Source: Richelia sp. UBA3308 (GTDB taxonomy: Bacteria; Cyanobacteriota; Cyanobacteriia; Cyanobacteriales; Nostocaceae). From it: a DNA stretch of 47,610 nt. Position 1 is the first letter of the stretch. The number at the start of each line of letters is the position of its first letter. The position numbers and the translations under genes are program-made. Below the pieces are notes generated by a model. It was not told the origin of the DNA. It made no database searches and saw nothing but the letters and a program-made list of their open reading frames with translations. Location of the stretch: the NCBI GenBank assembly GCA_002361335.1, contig DESS01000193.1:9568-57177 (forward strand), read 5' to 3'. Of this stretch, positions 9,955 to 18,342 are shown in pieces.

Positions 9955-10380
9955 GCTTTATGGTCAATGCGGTCAAAGCATTGCGAAATATCTGCATAAG
10001 CGTACAAATTTAGCTTTTGATACTATGCAGTTTTTGATATGTTTAATGGCATCATGGCATGACCTGCCTACTCTAAAACCGTAACTTGATGGCTCGAATC
10101 GAGCTTCCCATTCCGGTTCTAAAGCAGTTTTGACTACAGCTTGTAGGGCGCGGTCATATATTGTAGGTATTGAAAGCGGGCGTTTTTCAGATTTTCCTGG
10201 CTTGGGTATCCAAACTCTACGTGTTGGTTTGGATTTGCAGTTTATTCTTAGCCTTTTTACTAGGTTCAGACGTGCTTCTGGGGACAGGGATTTTACCCCA
10301 TCCACTCCTGCGGTCTTTTTACCAGTATTATCTTGTGTTACCCTTCTTACCGATAGTGCCCTATTTGACCAAGACCTCAT
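9955..10380 (-). pseudogene. Group II intron reverse transcriptase, N-terminal fragment
   Basis: The fragment has KTAGVDGVKSLSP, RRVWIPKPGKSEKRPLSIPT and SYGFRVGRSCHDAIKHI, the RT-0 to RT-2 region of a maturase distinct from its neighbour. After KAKFV the frame shifts, but YADISQCFDRIDHKA (RT-3) can be read in the next frame to the breakpoint at about 9955. There is no YxDD box, so it is dead. Upstream codons in the same frame (SYKLQQTL) suggest the protein once began before the ATG at 10380. Confidence 0.8.
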
Positions 10381-10553
10381 TAATGTTTGCTGGAGTTTGT
10401 AGGACTTGGTTTTCTAGGATACTCACTTCACCTACATGGATATCAAGTTGTCATCAGTAAAGGATTAAAGTGCGAACTCAACTCTTATTTTGGTTACTTT
10501 ACTGAAGCCTGGAATCCTCCCCAGAAGCTGGGTTTCTCCAGAACGAATCGCAC
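9955..10553 (-). mobile_element. 5' fragment of a second group II intron, minus strand
   Basis: A second, different group II intron lies in the opposite direction, in the same sense as tnpB. Read on the minus strand, a GTGCGATTCG intron-like 5' end at 10553 is followed by about 170 bases of noncoding sequence and then the N-terminal part of a reverse transcriptase. Everything after the RT-3 motif is missing, and the fragment abuts the truncated plus-strand intron at about 9954. Most of domains I-III also seem absent, since the coding part begins too soon. Confidence 0.65.
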
Positions 10554-11654
10554 TTACACGCATCTCGGCTCAATGCCTATAGGACATGAATAGGTATCCG
10601 CTATAGTCGCTAGCTGCAAGCAAGCATCTATAAGTTGACCGTCTTGCTTACCTATCGGTAGTCCTTGCTGTAAAGGTATTATACATGAGCTTTTAAGTTC
10701 CCTTGATAGTCGGAGTATCCCCAACCAATAGAACCGGGATTTAAATCAATACCAATACAACCATAACTAGAATGTCTAGAAATTTTCGGAACTTCGAGGG
10801 GGGTAAACTGAACAGCAGCAACCCATTTTTCATTCTTGCGGTAGAAGTGCCAAGTTCTAGAACCATCAAAGGGCAATCTATTAATATTTCGCTTAAATCC
10901 ACCTATTTTAGTTTTCAGGTGAGTACCGAATCTAGATTCTAAGCAGTAAGGAACCCGAAAACTTATATATTCTCCATCCCATTGACATACTTGATTACCG
11001 AAATTTTCAGATTTAGAACCTACTACAAAGCACTGGTTGCGAGGTACTTTGACTCTTATAGGCTTATTTTTTAAATGTTCTATCTGCTTAGTCAATTTAT
11101 TGATTAAACGCTTTTTATGATGCAGCTTAAACCGTAAATTTTGCCAGTTGGTATTTTTATATTCAATGCTGCAAGATATCAGAAACCTGCAACCAGTCTT
11201 AGAATTTATCCAATTTTTCTTTGAGTAGAACTTTGAAGCGTCTTTTAGTTTTTTCTCATTTTTCTCTATCCACTTTTTGATAGATTTAAGCTTACCTTCT
11301 AAGGTGTTGATATGGTTTTTTCGACATTCCTTCCCAGAGTCAACCGCGCCTTTAGCAAAGGATATAACGCCGTTAGCGTGTCTTTTAAATATTGCCGTAT
11401 TTAGATTGTAAGTGAGTATTCCATTGAGATTTATTGAAGTCATCAGTCCATAGCAAGTGGTTTACGGTTTCACAGGCGGCTTTATGAAATATTGCAGAAT
11501 AAGCGGATAAAAATGCTTCAAAATCCGTAACCCCTAAACTATTTAATTCATAAATCGGCGTTGGTAAACCTTTACAGTAAGTCAAAGTACTCATTTGCTA
11601 TCGACCTCTGTTTATATTATCCCTATATTATACGCATTTAATGGTCAATGTCAA

Positions 11655-11807
11655 ATGGCAGGAAAGAAAATTTACGGAGAAGAAAAACGTAGAGTTAATC
11701 TAACTTTGACTCAAACTGCGGTTAAGTGGCTTGAAGAGAAAAGAATAGAACTCGGAGCGAACAGTTTAAGTGATGTTATTGAAAAGATGGCTAGAGGAAG
11801 AAAATAG
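11655..11807 (+). CDS. Small ribbon-helix-helix-like protein
   Basis: Fifty residues starting at ATG 11655 (MAGKKIYGEEKRRVN...). The pattern of a basic start, a short strand (RVNLTLTQTAVKW) and two helices ending SLSDVIEKMARG fits a ribbon-helix-helix/CopG-like DNA-binding protein. An upstream in-frame ATG at 11595 would add 20 hydrophobic residues and is less likely. The start is 60 bases from the divergent tnpB start, and the shared spacer has TATATTAT-type sequence, so it could regulate tnpB or itself. That role is inferred from position. It is intact although tnpB is dead. Confidence 0.65.
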   Translation: MAGKKIYGEEKRRVNLTLTQTAVKWLEEKRIELGANSLSDVIEKMARGRK

Positions 11808-11956
11808 GGTAAACCTTGGACTATTCTGGGTAAACTTGTCCAAGCTTTTCGCTAACGGAGGGCGAACCCTTCTTGTTTTCACTTTACAACCGTAGTGCAA
11901 CAAAGTAGTTTTTTGCAGATTATACGTAATGGTGCTAAATATGAAGTATATCACGA

Positions 11957-12364
11957 TTAACGCAATTTTTCTAAACATTTGACAATTTCTGCTGACAATG
12001 CTTTCTTTTGTCTGGTTGTTGCATCAATACAAACGTGACGAGTCATTGCTTTAGCAGCTAACTGATCGTTAATATAGATTTGATAATTAATTTCAAACTG
12101 TTCAACACCGATTTTTAGAGTAGTTAACTTAACAAATAATTTATCACCACAATACATAGGGCGAATAAAATCTGACTGAGTATGAACAATTGGAAAAGCA
12201 CTAGATGGATTTGTAAAAAATTCCTTAATATTAATTCCTAATGATTCTAAAGCTGCTTCATAAGTTTCATGACATATAGTTAAAACATTAGCAAAATAAA
12301 CTACCCCAGCAGCATCGGTATCTTGAAAGCGAATAGTCCGATTATAAGTAAAAGACATTGGCAA
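11957..12364 (-). CDS. menI: 1,4-dihydroxy-2-naphthoyl-CoA hydrolase (hotdog thioesterase)
   Basis: A 135-residue single hotdog domain of the 4-hydroxybenzoyl-CoA thioesterase type, like the cyanobacterial DHNA-CoA thioesterase Slr0204. The motif RFQDTDAAGVVYFAN carries the catalytic aspartate (D17), and RHVCID closes the fold. The start may be M1 or M3. It would release 1,4-dihydroxy-2-naphthoate, the substrate of MenA, and its nearness to menF/A/C/E supports this role over a general acyl-CoA thioesterase. It is cut off from those genes by the tnpB/intron block. Confidence 0.85.
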   Translation of the reverse strand: MPMSFTYNRTIRFQDTDAAGVVYFANVLTICHETYEAALESLGINIKEFFTNPSSAFPIVHTQSDFIRPMYCGDKLFVKLTTLKIGVEQFEINYQIYINDQLAAKAMTRHVCIDATTRQKKALSAEIVKCLEKLR

Positions 12365-12403
12365 AGGATTTTAGATGTTAGATTTTAAGAACGATTTTTG
12401 ATT

Positions 12404-12558
12404 AGAGGATGTTTAATAAGTATCATTTTTAAGGCAATTCTCGGATTATCCCCCCCTTCCCCCCTTATAAAGGGGGGTTGAAATCCCCCTTTTTTAAGGG
12501 GTATAATAGGGGATCTGAAAGTCTACGAGTTTTATTTATAACTTTTCAAACATCCTCT
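12404..12558. repeat. MITE-like element with G/C-rich hairpins
   Basis: A 155-base element has terminal inverted repeats: agaggatgtttaa at 12404 and, inverted, ttcaaacatcctct ending at 12558. The core has c/g runs (cccccttcccccctt...aagggg...) that fold into hairpins. A related copy without a recognisable right end lies at about 42499-42625. It has no coding capacity. Confidence 0.7.
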
Positions 12559-12599
12559 TAAAAATTGTCGCTGCTGAATTAGACTATAAATTTTATTTG

Positions 12600-12700
12600 T
12601 TTACATTTTATATTTCTTGCGCTGCATGGGGGCGTAGCCCAATGCCCCATGCCCCATGCCCAAATGGGCCCCATGCCCAATTCTAAATTCGGGCATTCTG
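12600..12700. repeat. gcccaatgcccc low-complexity run
   Basis: A run of gccccatgcccaatg-type units ends just before the HopA1-family gene stop. The same kind of run occurs at 44290-44341. Confidence 0.6.
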
Positions 12701-12701
12701 A

Positions 12702-13790
12702 TTAATTCCAACCAAAATAAATATCTTCAGAATTGGGATTAAGATAAGGAAGTTCTAAATCAACAGATTTCCAAGCAAAATGCTGACGAATCATATCTAC
12801 CCTTTCTTCAGATGAATCAATACCTTTTTCCCAAGCTTCAAATAGAGCATTAGCCATAATTTGACAACGATTTACGCCAAAACTTTGTTTGTTAAGGGGT
12901 TTTTCTACTGGTTGTTCCGCTAAACTTAATCCAGGTGCTAAATACTTAGTAAATAATGGTATTTTTGACTGAAAATACCCTTGATATTCTGTATAAATCT
13001 CCTTGAGTACTTCCTGTATTTTTGGATAGTCTTGACGTTGAAAATTAAGTATCCCCGAATCATAGCGATCGCAACCTAATGGATGATGAGGAATTTGAAA
13101 GTTGAAGGGTAATTCTGCGGCGTTTAATTTAAGAGTGAGGCTATTCATCAAAGCAATAGCACCTTGAGGATTTATGTTGAAAAATATACTAATAACTTCT
13201 GTTTCACCCCAGTTATTGTGTAAATTATCCTGTTGTTTACTTACGTTACTAACTGCTAAATAAAAGCCGTTATTTAAACGATTTTTTGGTAATCGAATAG
13301 CAATTAACTCATTAACTCTACAAGAAGCGCTTGCTTCTAAATGATTCTCTTCAACATGTAATGTCAAACCACCTTTAGTTACAGCTAAACTTCCATCTGG
13401 CTCCTTTCGCAACACCCGCCAACCGTAATCCAAGCAACCTGTACCGTGATTATTTTCATGTAGTTGATTGTAAAATTGCCAATCGATTTCAAATACACAA
13501 TTGTTTTCTAAATCTTGATGTAATAACAGGTTGGGATTAATAGTATTTGCTGCTAATACAATTTGTAGTGAATTATTGTAATAAATACCGTACAGGAAGT
13601 TTCGTAGTAGTAATGTAAGATATTTGTCTTGTAATAGTGTTGAACTTGTATGAATTGTTTCTGCCATTAAAGGAGGCAAACTAAAAGGCTGATAATCCTG
13701 ATGAATAATGCAAAAGTTAGATTCTATTTTAATTTTACTAGCAATATCTAAGAAAGTGTTTGATAGAGAATTTTTATAAGAAGCAATCAT
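12702..13790 (-). CDS. HopA1-family protein (RiPP lyase-like)
   Basis: The 362 residues resemble the HopA1 effector family, named after a Pseudomonas type III effector but common in cyanobacteria. Conserved-looking stretches are GTGCLDYGWRVLR, VTKGGLTLHVE, NINPQGAIALMNSL and NRCQIMANALFEAWEKG. In thioviridamide-type pathways (TvaD) and class V lanthipeptide pathways (LxmY), HopA1-like proteins work with an APH-like kinase to dehydrate Ser/Thr of a precursor peptide. Here the APH-like gene lies directly upstream, 153 bases away and in the same direction. A precursor was not found, so the RiPP role is inference. Confidence 0.75.
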   Translation of the reverse strand: MIASYKNSLSNTFLDIASKIKIESNFCIIHQDYQPFSLPPLMAETIHTSSTLLQDKYLTLLLRNFLYGIYYNNSLQIVLAANTINPNLLLHQDLENNCVFEIDWQFYNQLHENNHGTGCLDYGWRVLRKEPDGSLAVTKGGLTLHVEENHLEASASCRVNELIAIRLPKNRLNNGFYLAVSNVSKQQDNLHNNWGETEVISIFFNINPQGAIALMNSLTLKLNAAELPFNFQIPHHPLGCDRYDSGILNFQRQDYPKIQEVLKEIYTEYQGYFQSKIPLFTKYLAPGLSLAEQPVEKPLNKQSFGVNRCQIMANALFEAWEKGIDSSEERVDMIRQHFAWKSVDLELPYLNPNSEDIYFGWN

Positions 13791-13870
13791 GATGATTTTG
13801 TTTTAAATATTCAAAGATGGATTATCAATTATAGGTTAACAAAATAAATTAAATCTCTAGAGAAAAAAAA

Positions 13871-13906
13871 GTTAACAGTAACCATAAATAACTGATTACT
13901 GTTAAC
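13871..13906. promoter_or_regulatory. Perfect 11-bp stem-loop between APH and HopA1 genes
   Basis: gttaacagtaa (13871-13881) pairs with ttactgttaac (13896-13906) around a 14-base loop. It lies between the APH-like gene (upstream) and the HopA1 gene. It could be an RNA hairpin that tunes the second gene, or an operator. No U-run follows on the minus strand. Confidence 0.5.
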
Positions 13907-13943
13907 TAATAAACAAACTCTACGGGAAATTACTGTTAGCGGT

Positions 13944-15188
13944 TCAACATCCACGCAGGCGAGTTTTTTCGTAATAAAGGGGAATTAAATTATTTTCCCT
14001 TTCAATTGTATTAAAATTGACAGATTTTACAAAAGGTTTGAGAATTTGTAATTCAGATTTACCAAAAATATCTATTACATATTCGGTGGTTCTACTCAGG
14101 ATATTTTTGGCGAATTCAAGAGTTATGAGGCTAGTATGATTTAACTTTTGCTGGCTATTAATCTGGTTCTGAATTTGATTTATCAATCCTAAACCGGCAA
14201 ACTTGATAATCAATTGGATAAAATCTTTACGGTACTCAAGAATCATCGGGAAAGCTTTGAGATAAGCCTCAGTTAAAGCCAGCATTGAAGGCTGAAGCAT
14301 CTCCAAGGGAATAGCTGCTAATTCTAAAGATTCTTCTAAATCCAAAGTCGAATCTACAACTAAACTCTCCAACCAAATTTTTAAATAACCCGCCAGTAGA
14401 ATTCCTACATCATAAGCGGGATCTCCCCAAGCACAAGCTTCCCAATCAATCAACTTGACTTGTGGATCGTCCAAATTGGAATAACGAGAATGTACTAAAA
14501 CATTCTCTAATTTCAAGTCATTGTGAGTTAAACAGCAAGGATCCCATTCCCAGGCTAACTCGGCGATCGCTGATTCTAAAAAGTCGTAACTTTGATAGCG
14601 AGAGTAAAACTCTAGCGCTATAGTATTAACTTTGCCAAAAATCCCAGGTTCAAGAAAATCTATGCCCTGTGCCGGATTAAAATACTGATAGCGAATCTGC
14701 CCCCGGCATGGAGCAGTAGCCATAAAATCACGACATTTTTGGCGTTTAAAAGTGGCGCGGTGCAGTGCTGCTAAAGTATTGCCAATTGAAGATGCTAATT
14801 CAGGGGGAAAATATAAACTACGCCTGTAATAACTTTCCAGCCCTCGGTATTCCCAAAGATAGTTACGCACTAGGATAGAGTTTTCCTCGTCGTAATGTAT
14901 TACTAGTGGAGATAACGCTTTTATATTGCCGAGAACTGGAAAAGTTTCAAGCAACTGGTGAAACAGCCATTCATTAAAGAATTCATGGGGCATGCCATTA
15001 AATTCTTGAGTTAGTTCTTGTTTCACCAACAGCTTGCGATTTGGAGCCAAAGTAACCAGTAAATTTAAATTCTTGCGGCTACTACTGTGTGGCAAATCTC
15101 CATCGGCGGTAGCGCCATCTTCTGAGCTACTCAGACCCGCTTCTTGCAGATACTGGATAACATTGTGAGAAGATAGTGAAAATTTCAT
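13944..15188 (-). CDS. APH-type phosphotransferase (RiPP kinase-like)
   Basis: A 414-residue kinase of the aminoglycoside phosphotransferase fold. The putative ATP lysine is K56 (LLVKQE). The catalytic loop THNDLKLENVL has H222, D224 and N229, and the metal aspartate is D248 in KLIDWE. The ACAWGDPAYDVG segment follows, so the active site looks complete. Its HopA1 neighbour suggests it phosphorylates Ser/Thr of a peptide before elimination, as TvaC and LxmK are proposed to do, rather than inactivating antibiotics. It ends in RLRGC. The ATG at 15188 is the only good start. Substrate unknown. Confidence 0.75.
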   Translation of the reverse strand: MKFSLSSHNVIQYLQEAGLSSSEDGATADGDLPHSSSRKNLNLLVTLAPNRKLLVKQELTQEFNGMPHEFFNEWLFHQLLETFPVLGNIKALSPLVIHYDEENSILVRNYLWEYRGLESYYRRSLYFPPELASSIGNTLAALHRATFKRQKCRDFMATAPCRGQIRYQYFNPAQGIDFLEPGIFGKVNTIALEFYSRYQSYDFLESAIAELAWEWDPCCLTHNDLKLENVLVHSRYSNLDDPQVKLIDWEACAWGDPAYDVGILLAGYLKIWLESLVVDSTLDLEESLELAAIPLEMLQPSMLALTEAYLKAFPMILEYRKDFIQLIIKFAGLGLINQIQNQINSQQKLNHTSLITLEFAKNILSRTTEYVIDIFGKSELQILKPFVKSVNFNTIERENNLIPLYYEKTRLRGC

Positions 15189-15234
15189 AAAAAATGTAAT
15201 TAGCTTGGAAACTCAGGTTTTCTAAACTTGAGAG

Positions 15235-15655
15235 GAAAAGCACAACGGTACAGTGGGCGTACCGTGTACTTGACCATGGGTGATTAACCCGCACTATGAT
15301 GGTTAAGTTAGCCTCGGACTTTGTTTAGAGTCGGTAACTATCCAAGCAGCACTGGCTTAACCCATAAACCTGTTTAACCACCCGGTTATAGAGCAGGAAA
15401 CTGGCTACGCATTTCCTGGTATGAACTTTAACTCTTACTCTAAACGTAGTACTCAAAGGTACGCCCGTCTGGTGAGGCAGCGCGGTCTTGGGGAGCCACT
15501 GCGTTGCCGAGGAACACGACGGTTGTAGCAAGTGGCGTGGTTTCCCCCATGAGCGACTGCCGAACCCGAAGGGTCAACTAGAAGCTCGCAGAACTGGTCT
15601 CTGAGATTCCCGGCTTATAGCCAGGGGTTGTTGACTTATGTCCTACTTCCTTAGA
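15235..15655 (+). ncRNA. Structured noncoding segment, IS605-end/omega-RNA-like
   Basis: This stretch is richer in G+C than its surroundings and full of short inverted pairs, for example cggtac/gtaccg at 15246-15264 and the cccgg...ccagggg stem near 15620-15635. The part from about 15550 (gagcgactgccgaacccgaagg, gaagctcgcagaactggtc, ttgttgactt) resembles the right end of cyanobacterial IS605/IS1341 elements, where the TnpB guide RNA lies. No tnpB is attached. The one open frame (15325-15531, minus) looks accidental. Confidence 0.3.
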
Positions 15656-16330
15656 TTCTTTTAAAATCAGCTTTTTTGGTTTTGCCCCTTTTTAAGAGAA
15701 TCTCAAAAAATGATGACTACGCTTTATTTATACCTAATTTTTTCCACAAAAACCTGCCAAAATGCCAAATTTATCTTTACTGTTGCTTTAAATTTCACTT
15801 GTATTGTAGGGTGAAATCTTTAATTTTATTCAAGTTTTTACTTACGCGAATATAGATATCTGTGCTTTAACCTTTTAATGCCTGTTCTTTTCCCAACTCT
15901 AATTCTTTTTTGAACAACTAGCAGATTAACAAATATTAATATCATTGTCTTTACAACAGCTAACACTCACACAGTACATAGCTTATTAGAGATTTTCCGG
16001 AAAAATACAATTATTTTTCTTTATTCGTAGTCTAATATTTACCTTGTCAAACTATCGATAATCCTCTATACCCCAAATTGACTTTAAATTCATTAATTCT
16101 ATTTAATTACCTTTAACAGAATAGTTGAATATTTTTCTCCCAATCGCAACATTTCTACACAATATTTCGACAATAAATTACTTGGGTTTTCAAATTTTAT
16201 GATTATAGAAATAATTGTTCATAGATAAAAGAGAATATCATCAAAATCGACTATTATCGACTCTTCTTGATGTTTTTAAACAATAAGCATTTATCAATCA
16301 AATAAATATGCGCGAATTATTTGCAATAAG
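15656..16330. other. AT-rich spacer
   Basis: No gene could be supported. I looked here for a precursor peptide for the HopA1/APH pair. The only plus-strand frame of note, from about 15711, gives some 35 residues without a ribosome site or leader/core pattern. Confidence 0.5.
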
Positions 16331-16439
16331 AAATGGAGAAGGAGACAAGGGGACAAGGGGACAAGGAAGGGGACAAGGGGACAAGGGGAGAAGAATAAAC
16401 GTGAATTCTAAATTCTAAATTCTAAATTCTAAATTCTTA
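16331..16439. repeat. Short tandem repeats (acaaggggaca, attctaa)
   Basis: Tandem ggggacaa-type units (16331-16390) are followed by four to five copies of the heptamer aattcta (16402-16437). Such STRRs are typical of heterocystous cyanobacteria and recur here at 40925-40985 and 42355-42410. Confidence 0.8.
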
Positions 16440-16448
16440 CTACTCACC

Positions 16449-16766
16449 CTAACTCCCAACTACTAACTGAGACAACATTACCCCTAAGGACACCAAACCT
16501 AAAACAACCATCAACCCTGCGGGCATTAATTTACGTGTTTTAATGAATCGGATTGCAAAAACAATTACTAAAATACTAGTGATAATCACAGCCAAAGTGA
16601 AACCCCAGCTTTGTCCTTGAAATTCGAGATAAGCCGCAACTAGTAAAAGTAAACCACTGATTGTACCGCTAATCAAAGAAACCTTACTACCTGCTTTTTT
16701 GTAACCGATAATGCCACCGATAATTGCTAAAATGCCGTATAGACTAGCGGCTATAATACTTTGCAT
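16449..16766 (-). CDS. TMEM14-family membrane protein
   Basis: From the ATG at 16766, 105 residues with four hydrophobic segments. The opening ASLYGILAIIGGIIGYKKAGS and the later ISGLLLLVAAYL are typical of the TMEM14/UPF0136 family. Eukaryotic and plastid relatives are implicated in porphyrin or fatty-acid transport; the cyanobacterial role is not established. The frame extends 50 codons upstream to 16916, but that would overlap the divergent DUF815 gene and is not family-like. Confidence 0.8.
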   Translation of the reverse strand: MQSIIAASLYGILAIIGGIIGYKKAGSKVSLISGTISGLLLLVAAYLEFQGQSWGFTLAVIITSILVIVFAIRFIKTRKLMPAGLMVVLGLVSLGVMLSQLVVGS

Positions 16767-16871
16767 TGTAAAAACCTGTGTAGATTTGGCGCTGCTGTCT
16801 TCAACGTCGGCAGAAATTCTGACATTATTTATAAACTTAACGAACTTACCATAAACGATTCCTGCCAATAA

Positions 16872-18191
16872 ATGAATAATCAAGCCATAAAAGTAGTTCA
16901 ATTTCTCCAACGCCAAGCAGCTTCTCTTTTACTTTACCAGTCTGTGTTTGAAGGGGAAGTAGGTAAAGCTTTTCTAGATTTATTGCAGGCGATACGCTAC
17001 CCTAACGCTGAAGCAAAGGATTGTCTTCAAGCTTACGGCTATTTCTTCAAAACTTTAGCTAGCAAGAATCAAAATTGGGAAGAATATCTGATTTCTCAAA
17101 TTTTGTCAGACGATAATCCTTTTAGCAGCCAAGCCCAATTGCAATTGGAAAGCTTACCCCCAGCTTTAATTGCAGCGGCGAAACACGATTTACGAGCTTT
17201 GCAAAGTTTTCATGAATGCAGCGTTGCTTCTCTAGGTGAATGGGTGCAGTCTGTAGCCCATCTACCAATTTCCCCGGTGGTATGGTACACAGAGCAGCAG
17301 AACCTAGAACCACAATACCAATTACCGCTGATTGAAAAATTACGGACTTTAGAAGATTGGACTGATGCTGTAGAAGATTTAACAGCATTTTATCGGAAAT
17401 ATGGTACCGGTATATTCGCTGTTTATAAAGCTTTTCGCTGGCAACAGGGTGAGTTTATCGGTATCCGCCACCCCGACGCTGTACAGTTACATGAATTGGT
17501 TGGTTATGATTCTCAAAAAGAAACTTTAATTAAAAATACAGAATTTTTACTTTCAGGACAACTCCCCCTCCACGTTTTACTTTACGGTAGTCGCGGTAGT
17601 GGTAAATCTTCCTTGGTTAAAGCTTTATTGAACGAATACGCTAACCTTAATTTACGTTTAATAGAAGTTGCTAAATCGGAGTTGAAACATTTACCACAAA
17701 TTGTCGAAAAATTACGAAATAAACCACAAAAGTTTATCATCTTTGTTGATGACCTTTCCTTCGAGGAAGACGACGACGCTTTCAAAGCACTTAAGGTAGT
17801 CTTAGAAGGAAGTTTGACAGCAAGACCGCCAAATGTTGTAGTTTATGCTACTTCTAACCGTCGTCATTTGATTCGGGAATATTTTGCAGATAGGCCTCAA
17901 CCGAAAGATGCCGATGAAGTTAACGCTTGGGATACCGTACAAGAAAAACTTTCCTTTAGCGATCGCTTTGGTTTAACCTTGACCTTTGAGCCTGCTTCTC
18001 AAACTGCTTATTTACAAATTGTCCGACATTTGGTAAAACTATCTAACATCCAAATTAGTACACAAGAACTAGATAGTCAAGCTTTACAATGGGCAACCCG
18101 TCATAATGGACGTTCCGGAAGAACTGCAAGACAATTTGTAGATTTTTTGAAGGCCCAAAAGACAATTATTGAAAACGAAAAACAAAAATAA
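16872..18191 (+). CDS. DUF815-family AAA ATPase
   Basis: 439 residues: a helical N-terminal half followed by a P-loop ATPase of the DUF815 family. Walker A is GSRGSGKS (239-246) and Walker B is KFIIFVDDLSF (D293, D294). ATSNRRHL is the sensor-1 region, and a C-terminal helical lid (GRSGRTARQFVDFL) follows. These proteins are widespread and conserved in cyanobacteria; their substrate is unknown. It is divergent from the TMEM14 gene (105-base gap) and 150 bases ahead of the TerB_C gene, so co-transcription with the latter is possible but not shown. Confidence 0.88.
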   Translation: MNNQAIKVVQFLQRQAASLLLYQSVFEGEVGKAFLDLLQAIRYPNAEAKDCLQAYGYFFKTLASKNQNWEEYLISQILSDDNPFSSQAQLQLESLPPALIAAAKHDLRALQSFHECSVASLGEWVQSVAHLPISPVVWYTEQQNLEPQYQLPLIEKLRTLEDWTDAVEDLTAFYRKYGTGIFAVYKAFRWQQGEFIGIRHPDAVQLHELVGYDSQKETLIKNTEFLLSGQLPLHVLLYGSRGSGKSSLVKALLNEYANLNLRLIEVAKSELKHLPQIVEKLRNKPQKFIIFVDDLSFEEDDDAFKALKVVLEGSLTARPPNVVVYATSNRRHLIREYFADRPQPKDADEVNAWDTVQEKLSFSDRFGLTLTFEPASQTAYLQIVRHLVKLSNIQISTQELDSQALQWATRHNGRSGRTARQFVDFLKAQKTIIENEKQK

Positions 18192-18342
18192 ATTTTTTTT
18201 TACGTAGATATCTTGACTTATCAATTATTTTTTTATACTCATATTTAAGTTGAGCGATTAAACAACTACTAAACAACTACATCAGGGTATAAATTTTTAT
18301 GTATTTTTTGATACTGAGACAAAATATTTTGATAAATAAACT

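Larger units (their letters stand above)
8025..10582. repeat. 24-base inverted repeat bounding the intron block
   Basis: Plus-strand bases 8025-8049 (ctatagggcattgagccgag... to gatgcg) match the minus strand of 10582-10559, with one extra g in the left copy. The two copies border the outward-facing 5' ends of the two intron remnants. The right copy is in frame with tnpB (PIGIE), so the repeat may be a shared target or a duplicated piece of the exon. Confidence 0.6.
7563..11594 (-). pseudogene. tnpB: IS605/IS1341-type tnpB, split by introns
   Basis: This is a TnpB RNA-guided nuclease gene broken into pieces. Its N-terminus is 11594-11385, and a frameshift near 11390-11440 leads into a long frame ending at 10679. 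The frame contains the RuvC-I motif GIDLNPGSIGW. A second shift near 10679 leads to IPLQQGLPIGK...CPIGIE, the RuvC-II glutamate region, at about 10575. The gene then stops at inserted group II introns and resumes near 8021 with EELD. ATKKETLNELGNKYARML and the RuvC-III region GLASDE follow. A TAA at 7791-7793 interrupts the line AA*VNARRAQRLAEN, and the true end is the TGA at 7563-7565 after KHKRAKK. All three RuvC regions can be traced, but no intact product is possible. No tnpA was found. Confidence 0.85.

Noticed and set aside
8757..10013. Reverse transcriptase as part of a diversity-generating retroelement near the FGE-like gene
   Set aside because: The YCDD reverse transcriptase has the maturase X region and intron RNA upstream, so it is a group II intron enzyme; no template repeat of the FGE gene end was seen.
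10130..10593. Three overlapping plus-strand frames of 68-96 residues
   Set aside because: They are antisense to the recognisable minus-strand reverse transcriptase fragment and intron 5' sequence.
13944..15188. Aminoglycoside resistance gene
   Set aside because: The fold matches APH, but the pairing with a HopA1-family gene and the absence of resistance context make a peptide-modifying kinase more plausible.
15325..15531. 68-residue minus-strand frame as a precursor peptide for the HopA1/kinase pair
   Set aside because: It lies in a structured repeat-like segment, has no ribosome site and shows no leader/core pattern; it is probably accidental.
16331..16439. CRISPR-like array
   Set aside because: The units are direct heptamer-type tandem repeats with no spacers or cas genes nearby.
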